64,000 nt of DNA from Thunnus maccoyii (taxonomy: Eukaryota; Chordata; Actinopteri; Scombriformes; Scombridae): positions 637,074-701,073 of the forward strand of contig NC_056537.1 in NCBI RefSeq assembly GCF_910596095.1, given 5' to 3'. Shown piece by piece: positions 46,701-59,148 of the stretch. Numbering within the stretch: the stretch's first letter is position 1; each line of letters opens with the position of its first letter. Both the position numbers and the translations under genes were made by a program. The notes under the pieces are model-generated. The model did not search any database. It was not told the origin of the DNA and saw only the letters and a list, made by a program, of their open reading frames with translations.

Positions 46701-49189
46701 CCACTGTCACCACTCCAAGTGAAGAAAGTTCCCCAGACGAGCCAAACACACTCTGACAAACAAACCTCCAAACTGTCAGGAAGGAAACTGACAATAAATA
46801 AGTAAAGTAACAACACCAAACCGAAGCCCCGGTTAGAACTAATATCACAGAACGCGACAGGAGTCGAGTCCATGAGGATGTGGTTAAGACAGTGAGTGGG
46901 TTTATTTACATTCTGAGAGAAGCCAGTTGAGTCTAATAATGAGATAAACACAGTGCTAAGACTATCATTATCGATGTGCACATGAATATTAAAATCACTT
47001 ACTACATTTACTTTATCTGTACTAAGGACTAAGTTTGATAAAAACTGAGAATTCAGATGAGAATTCAGAGTATGGGCCAGGAGGATGGTACAGTATAACA
47101 AATAGAATTGGCTGTGAAGTTTTCCAGGTTGGCTGAGAGAGACTAAGAACAAGGCTTTCGAATGAGTAATTAAACATAGGTCTAGGGTTGATAATTAGGC
47201 TTAAGTTGAAGATGGCTGCAACGCCACCTCCTCGGCCTGTGTCTCAAGGAATGTGAGTATTAATATGATCGGGAGAAGTGGATTCATTAAGGCTGACATA
47301 TCCTTCATGACAGAGCCAGGTTTCAGTAAGACAAAATAGGTCAATAGAATAATCTGTGATTAGATCATTTACTAATACAACTTTAGACGACAGAGATCTA
47401 ATGAGTCCACATTTAATTCTCCTATTTTATTGTACTTGTGCAGTGTTGGTGTTAATTCTTATTAGATTTTTATTAATGAATCCTCTTCTGTTACTTTTGA
47501 TTTAATTGATTTAAGTGGCCGGGGGACAGACACAGTTTCTGTGTGATTTTGGGTGGGTAACTGCTCTAATGGAAGTGCAGAGAAGCATGTAGGACTGCAG
47601 CTCTGCCTCCTGGTCTCACGTCATGTTGTGGTGACATTTGGATGATGTCTGTAGAAGGCTGATATTATGATGATCCACAATAACGCAATGACAAAGTCAC
47701 TCTGCTCATTTTAGAGAAAAGTTCATTGATGAGGACATGAGTAATGTTGAACTACACATTTAAAATCTGAACATATATGAATGGATTATAAATGAATTTT
47801 AATCTACATCATTTATTCTTTATTCAGATTGATGCACTGCAGTTTGTCAGAGATCAGCTGTGCTTCTCTGGTCTCAGCTCTGAAGTCCAACTCCTCCCAT
47901 CTGAGAGAGCTGGATTTGAGGGGAAATGAGTTTCAGGATTCAGGATTGAAACTGCTGTGTGATTTTCTGGAGAGTCCACACTGTAGACTGGAGACTTTGA
48001 GGTCAGTTCACTGACAGTCTGTTACTATTGTTGATTTTAATTTACGTACATACATAACTTACATCCATGAAGTTAATTTCTTTCCATTTTTTCATTTTTT
48101 TACTGTACAGATTTTAGTCTGTAGTTCTAAAAGATGACTGATTGTTAAAGAAACTGTAGAAAATGTCCACTGTTAGTTGTTAAAGTCAATCAATGTTTAT
48201 AATTTTTGGTACAGAGTCACATCTGTATACAGAAGATCCTCTCAACTAATATCTGTTTTAAATTGATCAAGTTTACTTGATGAAGGAGAAATATTTCTTT
48301 ATTCTTTAATGTGTTTTAATGAATAATTTCTAATCATTGATATTGATCCTTCAGAACACACACACACGCAAACACACAAACACAGAGGGACACCTATATC
48401 AATGCAGGTGTTTGAATTATTTTTTTATTAATCAATGTTGACAGGAATATGTGTCTGAATGATGTGGTGACATTTGGAAGGTGGCTGTAGAAGGCTGAAA
48501 TTATGATGATCTGCAATAACACAGTACAAAGTCATTCGGTTCATTTTAGAGGAAAGCTCAATGATGAGGACATAGTAATGTTGGACTACACATTTAAAAT
48601 CTGAACACATCTGATTGGATGATAAATGTATTTTAATCTATATCATTTATTCTTTATTCAGATTGGAAGACTGCAGGTTGTCAAAGATCAGCTGTGCTTC
48701 TCTGGCCTCAGCTCTGAAGTCTAACCCCTCTCATCTGAGAGAGCTGAATCTGGGGGGAAATGAGTTGCAGGATTCAGGATTGAAACTGCTATGTGATTTT
48801 CTGGAGAGTCCAAACTGTAGCCTGGAGACTCTGAGGTCAGTTCACTGACAGTCTGTTACTATTGTTGATTTTAATTTACGTACATACATAACTTACATCC
48901 ATGAAGTTCATTTCTTTCCATATTTTCAGTTTTTTACTGTACAGATTTTAGTCTGTAGTTCTAAAAGGTGACTGATTCTTAAAGAAACTGTAGAAAATGT
49001 CCACTGTTAGTTGTTAAAGTAAATTAATGTTTATAATTCTTGGTAAAGACTCACATCTGTATACAGAAGATCCTCTCAACTAATGTATGTTTTAAATTGA
49101 TCAAGTTTACTTGGTGAAGGAGAAATATTTCTTTATTCTTTAATGTGTTTTAATTAATAATTTCTAATCATTGATATTGATCATTCAGA

Positions 49190-49233
<44 letters not shown>

Positions 49234-50049
49234 ACAAACAGAGGGACACAGAGATCAATGCAGGTGTTTAAAGTACATTTTACGAATCAGTGTTGACATG
49301 AATATGTGTCTGAATGTTGTGGTGATGTTTGGATGATGTCTGTAGAAGGCTGACATGATGATGAACCACAATAACACAATGACAAAGTCATTCTGTTCGT
49401 TTTAGAGGAAAGCTCAATGATGAGGACATAGTAATGTTGAACTACACATTTAAAACCTGAACACATCTAATTGGATGATAAATGTATTTTAATCTACATA
49501 ATTTATTCTTTATTCAGATTGGAAGACTGCAGGTTGTCAGAGATCAGCTGTGCTTCTCTGGCCTCAGCTCTGAAGTCCAACCCCTCCCGTATGAGAGAGC
49601 TGAATCTGGGGGGAAACGAGTTGCAAGATTCAGGATTGAAACTGCTATGTGATTTTCTGGAGAGTCCACACTGTAGACTGGAGACTCTGAGGTCAGTTCA
49701 CTGACAGTCTGTTACTATTGTTGATTTTAATTTACGTACATACATAACTTACATCCATGAAGTTCATTTCTTTCCATATTTTCATTTTTTTACTGTACAG
49801 ATTTTAGTCTGTAGTTCTAAAAGATGACTGATTGTTAAAGAAACTGTAGAAAATGTCCACTGTTAGTAGTTAAAATCAATTAATGTTTATAATTCTTGGT
49901 AAAGAGTCACATCTGTATACAGAAGATCCTCTCAACTAATGTATGTTTTAAATTGATCAAGTTTACTTGGTGAAGGAGAAATATTTCTTTATTATATTCT
50001 TTAATGTGTTTTAATGAATGATGTATGAACATTGATATTGATACTTCTG

Positions 50050-50098
<49 letters not shown>

Positions 50099-50909
50099 CC
50101 GGAAGGACGCAGAGATCAATGCAGGTGTTTAAAGTCTTTTTTATGAATCACTGTTGACATGAATATGTGTCTGAATGTTGTGGTGATGTTTGGATGATGT
50201 CTGTAGAAGGCCGACATGATGATGATCCACAATAACACAATGACAAAGTCATTCTGTTTGTTTTAGAGGAAAGCTCAATGATGAGGACATAGTAATGTTG
50301 AACTACACATTTAAAACCTGAACACATCTGATTGGATTATAATGTATTTTAATCTACATAATTTATTCTTTATTCAGATTGGAAGACTGCAGGTTGTCAG
50401 AGATCAGCTGTGCTTCTCTGGCCTCAGCTCTGAAGTCCAACCCCTCCCATATGAGAGAGCTGAATCTGGGGGGAAACGAGTTGCAGGATTCAGGATTGAA
50501 ACTGCTATGTGATTTTCTGGAGAGTCCAAACTGTAGCCTGGAGACTCTGAGGTCAGTTCACTGACAGTCTGTTACTATTGTTGATTTTAATTTACGTACA
50601 TACATAACTTACATCCATGAAGTTCATTTCTTTCCATATTTTCATTTTTTTACTGTACAGATTTTAGTCTGTAGTTCTAAAAGGTGACTGATTCTTAAAG
50701 AAACTGTAGAAAATGTCCACTGTTAGTTGTTAAAGTAAATTAATGTTTATAATTCTTGGTAAAGAGTCACATCTGTATACAGAAGATCCTCTCAACTAAT
50801 GTATGTTTTAAATTGATCAAGTTTACTTGGTGAAGGAGCAATATTTCTTTATTATATTTTTTAATGTGTTTTAATGAATAATGTATGAACATTGATATTG
50901 ATACTTCTG

Positions 50910-50952
<43 letters not shown>

Positions 50953-53951
50953 AGAAGGACGCAGAGATCAATGCAGGTGTCTTTTTTATGAATCACTGTT
51001 GACATGAATATGTGTCTGAATGTTGTGGTGACATTTGGATGATGTCTGTAGAAGGCTGACATTATGATGTTCTAAAATAAAACAATGACAAAGTCACTCT
51101 GTTCATTTTAGAGAAAAGCTCAATGATCAGGACATAGTAATACTGAACTACACATTTAAAACCTGAACACATCTGATTGGATTATAAATGTATTTTAATC
51201 TTCATTATTTATTCTTTATTCAGATTGACTGGCTGCAGTTTGTCAGGGAACAGCTGCGCTTCTCTGGTCTCAGCTCTGAAGTCCAACCCCTCCCATCTGA
51301 GACGGCTGCATCTGGACTTCAACGAGCTTCAGAAATCAGGATTGCTGCTGTGTGGTTTTCTGGAGAGTCCACACTGTAAACTGGAGACTTTGGGGTGAGA
51401 CACCAATTTTTTTATTCTGTGCTGAGATTAATATGATGTGACATTTGTGGTGACACTAAACTGCAGACATAAAGCTGATATTATGCTGATCCACACCGAG
51501 GATCTTAATGGTCTATTTTCTTCTTCAGGTGTTTAGTCCATTGACTGTGTTAGAGCAATGTTGAGCTGCACATTTAAAACCTTGATATACCAAGAAAAAT
51601 CTACACTGGATAAATCACTCTGAACCTCTGAAACCCTTGATTTCAACATTTAATTTCAAATTCACTTTGAATTTGGTTCTTTAAATTTAAACCAAAAAAC
51701 GGAATCAGGCAGCAACAAATATAATATCCAGTATTTACTTGTTCCAACACTTTTATGAAGCTGTGCAGTGTTTATACTGACTGAAGTACTTAAACACAAG
51801 ATGCTGTGATTTTTTTGGTGACACTATTCCATTAAATGTAAATATTGTAGATATGTTGAACGTCCTTTTCCTCCTATTTTCCCAAAATCCATCCTGACAT
51901 ATTTGGTATCTTCTTTAAATGTTGGGATCTTGAGTGGAATCTGAAATAAATTGATGTGGGTTTTTGTTAGTATGATTTTTATCTGACCCTATGTACGTTA
52001 TTGATTTTGGGTGTTGGACATGTGATATGAACATTCCATAGTCTGCATGTCACCGTAGGTAATATGGTATAGCCCTTCTGGGGGGCCTTTTAGATACAAA
52101 CAATGGGTCCATGGTCAAGCTTGGAGCCGTTCCCGATGTGGTGTGTTGTGACACATAATATGTTGTGACGTAGCTGTCAATCACTTGATGGATGGCTCCC
52201 AACTGAATTAGTGCCCATGGAGAACCTATGTTGTTCATGTGATAAGATACAGATGTGTAACCCTATATAAGCTATACATCGACAGTGGTACGGCGCCCAG
52301 ACCATCTTTATACATGGAATGGACCTGATGGCCATCGTCTAATAAACGTCTCCAAAATAAGAACTTCGTCAACACTTCCTTTGAACGATATCATCACACA
52401 TCCTTCCTTTCAGTTTGTTACTTGTGTTTGGCTGCAAAACATGAGTTTGTATAGATGGAGTCACTGGTGGAGCTGCAGACTTTAAGAGGTGAAGTCACTA
52501 CGTCTTTACTGAAGTAGCAGCATGTTGTCATTAATATTAATTAGAGCTCTTTTTCACTGTTTGTATTTGACAGTTTTTAACCAGCATCCTGTTGGGTTCT
52601 GCTGTTTGGAGTTTCCATTTTATAAACTTTTACATTATAAACCTTCTTCAGCTCTGAGCAGATTATGAAACATCGAATGATTTCAAACAGGAAGACTTTG
52701 TCTCCTAAAGTGACATTATTTATTCTTTATTCAGATTGAGTTGCTGCAGTTTGTCAGGGATCAGCTGTGCTTCTCTGGCCTCAGCTCTGAAATCCAAACC
52801 CTCCCATCTGAGAGAGCTGGATCTGTGGGGAAATGACCTTCAGGACTCACACATGAAGCAGCTGTCTGATCTTCAGGAGAGTCCAGACTGTAAACTGGAG
52901 ACTCTGAGGTCAGTAGAGAGTTGGAGTCAGTCCGTGCTGGTTTCAGCAGTATTTTATTAAACACAGTTAGTATCGAAGCAAAGATCCAGTATTTCCTGGT
53001 GAACCTTCAACATTCTCAGTGGCTGCTTTCCTCAGTGAAGCTGTGAGAGGAGAATGGTGACAGGCTTCAGGATTGGACAGAAATACAGAGAGAGAACAGT
53101 CAGCCAATCAGATCAGCCAGAAGCGTGTTGTGATCATGTGCTTGAGTCGATGTGAAGACTATTGTTGTTGTTGTGTTCATGTCTGCAGGAAATAAAGCTG
53201 GATTACAGCTGACAGACTTACAAGATATATAGAGACAGTGGTCCTCATCATCAAACTGTCCTACCATCAAATCTGAAAGTGTTTGTTCTCTCATTTCAAC
53301 ACTAAAAAATTGATCAGTTCATCTTTGTCAGAGCTCTAAGATCAGTCTGACTGCAGCCTGCAAATCACTGGCTCTGATTTCACAGAACCATCATTACCTT
53401 TTAATAACCATGTGGTCTTTATAAGTCTATATAAGTCCAGGAATTACAGCAGCTGTTTAGCTGAGAGCTCTGACTGATTGTCATGTGATGATTTAACAGC
53501 AGGAAAGATCCTCAAATCCCACAGAGACTCTGTAACTTTCAACTTTTCTAACAGTTCACATGTATCAACAGTAAATGCATCAGTAAACTGATGAGTGAAT
53601 GTCTCTGTTTCTGCAGTAATGATGTGTTCATGACTCTCAGCACTTTATTTCCTCTGTGTACTTGAGTGAAATCTGCAGAGTAAACAGACTTGATAGCAAA
53701 AGTCTGTGCAGGTGTGTGAGCTTGGAGCTCAGTGTGTTCACTCCAACACGTTAACACGAGAGCTGAAAGGAAGCAGGCTACGCTGCACAGCTGTTCCACT
53801 TCTGGTCTGAACAGGACTGAAGTCCCTGCTGCTCTTTATACTGGATGTGCTGCATCACTGACTGACAGCTGATGAAGTGAGTCTCACTAAACACTGATTT
53901 ATGACCTCTGTTGTTTCTTCTTCTCTCATCAGATGGGAGGGGATGTTGTGA
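40712..53951 (+). CDS. Fish-type NLR: N-terminal peptide, RING, FISNA-NACHT, LRRs
   Basis: Coding exons 40712-40839, 42053-42288, 42423-44214, 45963-46127, 47828-48001, 48662-48835, 49518-49691, 50378-50551, 51224-51394, 52735-52908 and 53933-53951 join in frame to 1126 residues. Exon 1 encodes the [16 protein letters not shown] peptide seen before NACHT in many fish NLRs. Exon 2 is a C3HC4 RING with all eight ligands ([18 protein letters not shown]). The large exon has a FISNA segment, Walker A GVAGVGKT (about 220) and Walker [11 protein letters not shown] (about 293). Seven LRR exons of 55-58 codons (about two LRRs each) follow, then a last exon of RWEGML and stop. No B30.2/SPRY domain is found. 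The family detects pathogens or cell stress in the cytosol; the RING suggests ubiquitin-ligase activity (inference). The start is the first ATG in exon 1 frame. The large exon has a CAGCAG acceptor, so one residue may be optional. Confidence 0.88.
44900..45850 (-). mobile_element. L2-like LINE fragment in the NACHT-LRR intron
   Basis: Minus-strand peptides [33 protein letters not shown] and [17 protein letters not shown] match the end of the endonuclease and the linker of L2-type LINEs. Frames are broken. A further endonuclease piece lies at 46850-47440. Confidence 0.7.
46850..47440 (-). mobile_element. L2-like LINE endonuclease fragment
   Basis: Minus-strand peptides [35 protein letters not shown] and, further 5', a [16 protein letters not shown]-like stretch match the endonuclease of L2 elements. 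The frame is damaged. It ends where the piece at 44900-45850 would take up, with LRR exon 1 lying between them. 46690-46850 looks like another repeat. Confidence 0.7.
47600..51180 (+). repeat. Tandem ~850-bp LRR exon-intron units
   Basis: LRR exons 2 to 6 start at 47828, 48662, 49518, 50378 and 51224, spacing 834 to 860 bp. The introns are nearly identical too, sharing ACAGTCTGTTACTATTGTTG, a CA run and GAGGACATAGTAATGTTGAA. The copies therefore arose by recent tandem duplication of whole exon-intron units. CA runs lie at 49197-49230, 50050-50093 and 50912-50950. Confidence 0.92.
52021..52398 (+). mobile_element. Candidate solo LTR
   Basis: A 378-bp segment starting TGTGAT and ending ATCACA, with TATA-like CTATATAAGC near 52263 and AATAAA at 52341 in LTR-like order. 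No internal retroelement sequence follows and no clear target duplication was found, so both ends and class are tentative. It lies in the intron between LRR exons 6 and 7. Confidence 0.4.
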
Positions 53952-55375
53952 TCTCTGTCAGAGTGTGAGTGAACATCCAGGAGTGTGTGTTGAGAGAGGA
54001 TCAGTTGGACCCTGATGATCCATCTGGACCGGAGTCTGGATCTGGATTTTGTCATCTTCACTTAAGTCTCTTAACTGACTACAAACTGAACAGTTATCTC
54101 TGGATTTTGTTGAATCAGCACTTTACATATTTGTGATACATGAGCTGTTTGATGCAGAAGAGATTAAAAAACAGACTCTGACCCTGGGCCTATATTTATC
54201 AAGCGTCTCAGAATCACATTGAGAGTTAACAGTGTGTTAACTCTGTCAGATGACATTTCAGAGTTGCTCTGTGTGTAAATATTAAAGGTATCTAGCTTTT
54301 ATATGCAAACATATGATGTCACAATGAATAGTTTATATCTCATAACAATATTTAACAAGTCATTTGCATCAGGCTGTAAGTAAACACTGGTCAGCCAATC
54401 AGGTGGCTTTAACAATAACTATATAATTTAAACTTGTAGGTGAGATCATGTGATCCAGCTGTGTGATCCAGCTCTATCCAATCACATCCTTTACATCTTG
54501 TTTTCTACATTAGTGCAGCATCTTGCATGTATTGTACAACACTGCACACAGTAATAATGATGCAAACAGACTGTGGACACAACTTCATTAAAAACATGAA
54601 ATGTATCTTCTCCACTGTCCAACTCATCTCCAGCTAAACCTCCTGTTGACTTATGTGTCCTTACAGCTCTTTGAAATATATCTCTGCCATCAGCAGTTTA
54701 ACACTAATGAATCATTCAATCAATAAAGCCAGGATTTGCATGAATGCAGCTTGTTTTTCTATAAGTTGACACTGAGTGGTGGGAAATGAATTAGTGCTGA
54801 TTATCAGCACAGATAAATATGGGTCCTGGTCTTTGCTGTCAGGGCTCTGGATCAACCTGTTTGAGGAGCTCAGTCTGATAAGTCATTATCTTCCTTTAAA
54901 TCACTTCTTCAAACTCATTTTATCCACTGATCTACTGATTATTTTTGTTTTATATGCTGTACATCTTCACTTTTATAGACTTGTGAAGGGAGGGTGGTGG
55001 GATGATGATGGTGGGAAACAAAGACCAAATTCTAATAAACATCTGTGGAAATAAATGAACTTGCAGTGTTTTTATCTTGTGTCAAGCTTCAGTTTCATGT
55101 ATGACATCTATGTATGTTGAATTGTATGTTTTTTTTGTATATGAGACATGTTTGCAACAAGGAAACAACGCCACCAAGTGACGATACAAGAAAACAGCAA
55201 TCCATACAGACTTAAACCTGCAGTGTGGAACTTCTGTCTCCCCTATCTGGCAGTGAGAGTAAATAGTAGTTACCTGAATGTAACTCCAGTTAAGTACTGT
55301 TACAGCTGTAAAATGGTGGATACATTTTTCTGAGCATCACAACCCACAAAATGACTTGTTTCACTATCAGAATTT
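53952..55375. other. 3' flank of NLR gene 1
   Basis: Probable 3' UTR followed by intergenic sequence; AATAAA at 54722 is a candidate polyadenylation signal. A stretch near 54870-54990 (LSSFKSLLQTHF on plus) hints at the 3' end of a LINE, but too weakly to call. Confidence 0.45.
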
Positions 55376-55378
55376 CAT

Positions 55379-55616
55379 ACGTTTCTTCTTCCTGTGAACG
55401 CAATAAACTGTGTTGTGTGGAGTCAATGTGTCCGAAACATCACGTCTGTCGGTTTGCTACATGCATGTGAAATGTGTAGTTGATTTACATCACAGATGAT
55501 TGTCTGCGGTCGGCTCTTTAACCAACGCTCATCTGTTTGTTTGTAACGTCACATTTTACAGGAAGGACTGATGAGAATGACGTGTTCCTGCTGAAGCCTT
55601 CAATAAACGGACCAGA
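55379..55616. repeat. Block shared with 37722-37975
   Basis: Nearly identical to 37722-37975 and likewise followed by a 21-bp minisatellite. It marks the left edge of the second NLR block. Confidence 0.85.
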
Positions 55617-55623
55617 AAAAAAA

Positions 55624-56400
55624 AAGACATGCCCACTTTACTAAAAGATACCCCACTTTACTAAAAGATACCCCCACTTTACTAAAAGATACCCCCACTT
55701 TACTAAAAGACATGCCCACTTTACTAAAAGATACCCCCTCTTCACTACAAGACATGCCCACTTTACTAAAAGACATGCCCACGTTACTAAAAGACATGCC
55801 CACTTTACTAACAGATACCCCCACCTTACTAAAAGACACTCCCACTTTAATAAAAGATACCCCCGTTTTACTAAAAGACATGCCCACTTTACTAAAAGAT
55901 ACCCCCACTTTATTAAAAGATACCCCCACTTTACTAAAAGATACCCCCACTTTACTAAAAGACATGCCCACTTTACTAAAAGATACCCCCACTTTACTAA
56001 AAGATACCCCCACTTTACTAAAAGACATGCCCACTTTACTAAAAGATACCCCCTCTTCACTACAAGACATGCCCACTTTACTAAAAGATACCCCCACTTT
56101 ACTAAAAGACATGCCCACTTTACTAAAAGACATGCCCACTTTACTAAAAGATACCCCACTTTACTAAAAGATACCCCCACTTTACTAAAAGATACCCCCG
56201 CTTTACTAAAAGATACCCCCACTTTACTAAAAGATACCCCCACTTCACTGAAAGATACCCCCACTTTACTAAAAGACATGCCCACTTTACTAAAAGACAT
56301 GCCCACTTTACTAAAAGATACCCCCACTTTACTAAAAGATACCCCCACTTTACTAAAAGACATGCCCACTTTACTAAAAGACCTGCCCACTTTACTAGAT
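55624..56400. repeat. 21-bp minisatellite (array 2), ~37 copies
   Basis: Unit ACTTTACTAAAAGA followed by TACCCCC or CATGCCC (21 bp). It is longer and more uniform than array 1 at 38015-38400. It has open frames on both strands with a seven-residue period; these are not genes. Confidence 0.95.
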
Positions 56401-56409
56401 GATGCCCCC

Positions 56410-56830
56410 GAGATGGTGAACAGCAGCACTGGAGGAAGACTTCTGGTTTAACAGGATAATATTAAAAAACTTTTTAGCCCAAGTAAAGAACTAAAGAACA
56501 TGCAGCAGAGGGCTTTACAGACTGCAGTGAGTGTGGTTGGAGGTCGATAAGGCTCACAGGATGAACTGAGGCCAGATAACAAACAAATGGAAGACAGGGC
56601 TGTTTTCAGCAGGAGAGAACTACTGGCAGATGACTTTCAGCAGACAGAGAGGGAGGTATTGTTCGTATTTTCTTAAAGAAATGCTCAAGATGAGAGGAGA
56701 GAGGACGCTTCACAGTGCTTCTGGAGAACCAGACACATGTCGAGGAATTGGAGGAAGACTCCTGGTTTCCAGTGTGGGAGTTTTTTAATCAATCTTTGAA
56801 TACAGAAAAGGGATTTATTAAAAAGTTGTG
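56410..56830. repeat. Block shared with 60070-60460
   Basis: Both segments contain CAGCAGCACTGGAGGAAGAC and TACTGGCAGATGAC followed by a GAGGAATTGGAGG-like block. Together with 57000-57740 versus 61010-61745 they show a further local duplication of about 1.3-1.7 kb upstream of NLR gene 2. Confidence 0.8.
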
Positions 56831-56925
56831 TTTTTTTTTTAAGGGGGGGGGGGGGGGGGGGGATTAAGAAATATATGTATTTGTGAATCGGTTAACAGTA
56901 ATTGACTGTTGTTCATTCAACACAT

Positions 56926-56975
<50 letters not shown>
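56830..56975. repeat. Poly(G) run and (CT)n microsatellite
   Basis: A G run at 56843-56862 and a CT run at about 56931-56973, just upstream of an NLR-type 5' exon copy. Confidence 0.85.
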
Positions 56976-56977
<2 letters not shown>

Positions 56978-56999
56978 CACAAACATGTAACTTAAAGTA

Positions 57000-57107
57000 A
57001 AGAAGAAGAAGGGAGGAGCAAACAGGCAGGAAGTAAAAGTGAAAGTATTCAGTCAGACTCAATTTTAAAGTCAACAGAGCAGAAGGAGGAAAACAGTCTG
57101 AGGCAGG
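57000..57107 (+). promoter_or_regulatory. NLR-type 5' UTR exon, copy a
   Basis: Same block as 40165-40267 with donor at 57108. An IRF/PRDM1-like AAAAGTGAAAGT lies at 57035-57046. No N-terminal peptide exon follows before the next 5' exon copy, so it is either an alternative first exon or a remnant. Confidence 0.5.
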
Positions 57108-57139
57108 GTGAGTGTTCATATCAGGGCTGCTAATAATGA

Positions 57140-57565
57140 TTCAAGGTTCAAGGTTAATTTATTGTCATTTGCATGCTTACACATGTAAACGAAATTTGTA
57201 CTCAGGTTCAGCGGCGTACAATGCAATAAGTCTAAAAATAATCTATAATAATTAGTCCTATACTAAGAATAAATAACACAAATAAGCATATCTAATAAAT
57301 ACTGCAGTGCAATAGATAAAAAAAGCTGCGCAGCATGATAAAAACAGCAGCGTTAGAAAAAGAGCAGCATGTTAAGTTAAGATAACATGGCAGCATGACA
57401 GATAGCAGAGCAGAGGCTGAACGGTGAAAGTGTGTCCAATGAGGCGTGGAGTTCACGAGTCTAACAGCCTCTGGGTAGAAGCTGCGTTTGAGCCTCGTTG
57501 TTCTGGTCTTGATGCTCCGCTGCCTGTTGACCAGACAAAACAGGACACTTGAAGACGTCACCATG
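57140..57565 (-). mobile_element. LINE 3'-end fragment nested in a MITE
   Basis: On the minus strand it reads RTTRLKRSFYPEAVRLVNS, a pattern of LINE ORF C termini. TTCAAGGTTCAAGG at the other end resembles a 3' end repeat. It interrupts a GGGCTGCTAATAATGATT...TTGTTAGTTGCAGC MITE. A copy more than 99 percent identical is at 61144-61569. Confidence 0.6.
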
Positions 57566-58494
57566 AACTCTAAGAAACTATAACGGACATTTTTAACTGT
57601 TTTATGACATTTTATAGACAAAACAATTAACTGATTAATGTAGAAAATAACTGGTAGATTAATCAATAATGAGTATAATTGTTAGTTGCAGCAGGAATTC
57701 AATGTAATTTAATCCAGAACCTTCATGTACAGCTGATTATAGGACATTACTATCAGTGTACATTCAGCACAAAGTGTCATCTAGTTATTGTTCTATCTTT
57801 AGTCTGTTTATTTTTATATTTTATCCTATTTAGTAAATATATAATTAATCTTTTAGTTGTTTATTTTTTTACCTACCTACCTTGTTTTTATGATACACAT
57901 CCTGAGGGGATCATGGATGTGTGAAACTAAATTTCACAGCAATCCATCCAATAGTTGTTGAGATATTTCAATAAAGAAGTAAAAAGTCGACCTCATGGTG
58001 GCGCTAGAGGAGAAGTCAGAGCATCACCAAAGTCAGTAGGATTCATCCTCTGAGGAACATGAATGTCTGAACAACATTTAATAACAATACATCAAATACT
58101 TGTTGAGAAATTTCAGTCTGAACCAAAGCATCGGACTAAGCTGCTGCTGGCAGCTAAACATGCAGGAGGGTGTGCTTTATAACACTGAACAGGATGTTAT
58201 CCACAATATGTTTGGTAAAAGACTGATGCCATCCTGTTAGAAAGTTATCTACCAGGAACATTTACCTGTACATATTTGATTGTGACATTGTGTTAAATTA
58301 GCAGATAGTTGAGTCAGATTCAACTTTACCTGCTAACTGAAAGCTGCTGTGAGCTGCTCTGCTAACAGTGAACATAAATGTTATCAGAAACGTCTTCAAT
58401 AAAATTCTCTGCTCACACTTTGAGCTGTGAGTTAATTTGTAAAGTTCAGAGTAATTTCAGATGCAATTGTTCATTCAACACATTACCGCTCTCT

Positions 58495-58558
<64 letters not shown>

Positions 58559-58580
58559 ACACAAACACACACACACACAT
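58495..58580. repeat. (CA)n microsatellite
   Basis: CA run just upstream of 5' exon copy b; the equivalent place at 40140 has only a short run. Confidence 0.85.
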
Positions 58581-58592
58581 ACGTGACTTCCA

Positions 58593-58706
58593 GTAAAGAA
58601 GAAGAAGTGAGGAGCAAACAGGTAGGGAGTAAATGTGAAAGTTCAGTCTATTCAGACTCCATTTTAAAGTCAACAGAGCAGAAGGAGGAAAAAAGTCTGA
58701 GGCAGG
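58593..58706 (+). promoter_or_regulatory. NLR-type 5' UTR exon, copy b
   Basis: Closest match of the exon at 40165-40267, in a block (about 58460-59280) colinear with 40110-40860. Donor at 58707. GAAA-repeat motif reads AAATGTGAAAGT at 58631-58642. This copy is the best candidate first exon for NLR gene 2. Confidence 0.55.
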
Positions 58707-59148
58707 GTGAGTGTTAATATCAGGGCTGCTAATAATGATTACTGTCATTATTGATCAATCTGCTGATTATTTTACTGATTAATTGTTTAGTTGATTAAAC
58801 TGTGTCAGAAAAATATGAGATCACAGTGTTGATGTCTTCAAACGTTGTTTCCTTTGTTCTTTTCCTGGTTTCTGCGTCCTCACAGTGATGTAACGTGACA
58901 CACTGCTGCAGTTAAAATAGAGAGAAGTCACAGTTAAGAACCACACAGATGTTTATCTGAAGTCTGTTTGTTGGATTTAAAGTAGAGTCAAAGTTTATCT
59001 TTGTGATGGCTGGAAAACACACATGGTTGTAGTTAAAGTCATGTAAACTAATGAGAAGCTACTAAGTTGAGAGGAAGGACTGGGTTTATTATACTGTGTA
59101 TGTGTGTGTGTCTCCAGTGTTACTGGTTTACCTCTCAGACTCCAGAAG

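Noticed and set aside
54776-55054. Plus-strand open frame of 92 codons downstream of the NLR gene
   Set aside because: Perhaps a LINE 3'-end relic, but the resemblance is too short to annotate.
55600-56429. Open frames of 150-260 codons at the 21-bp array
   Set aside because: Seven-residue periodic translations of a satellite on both strands; not genes.
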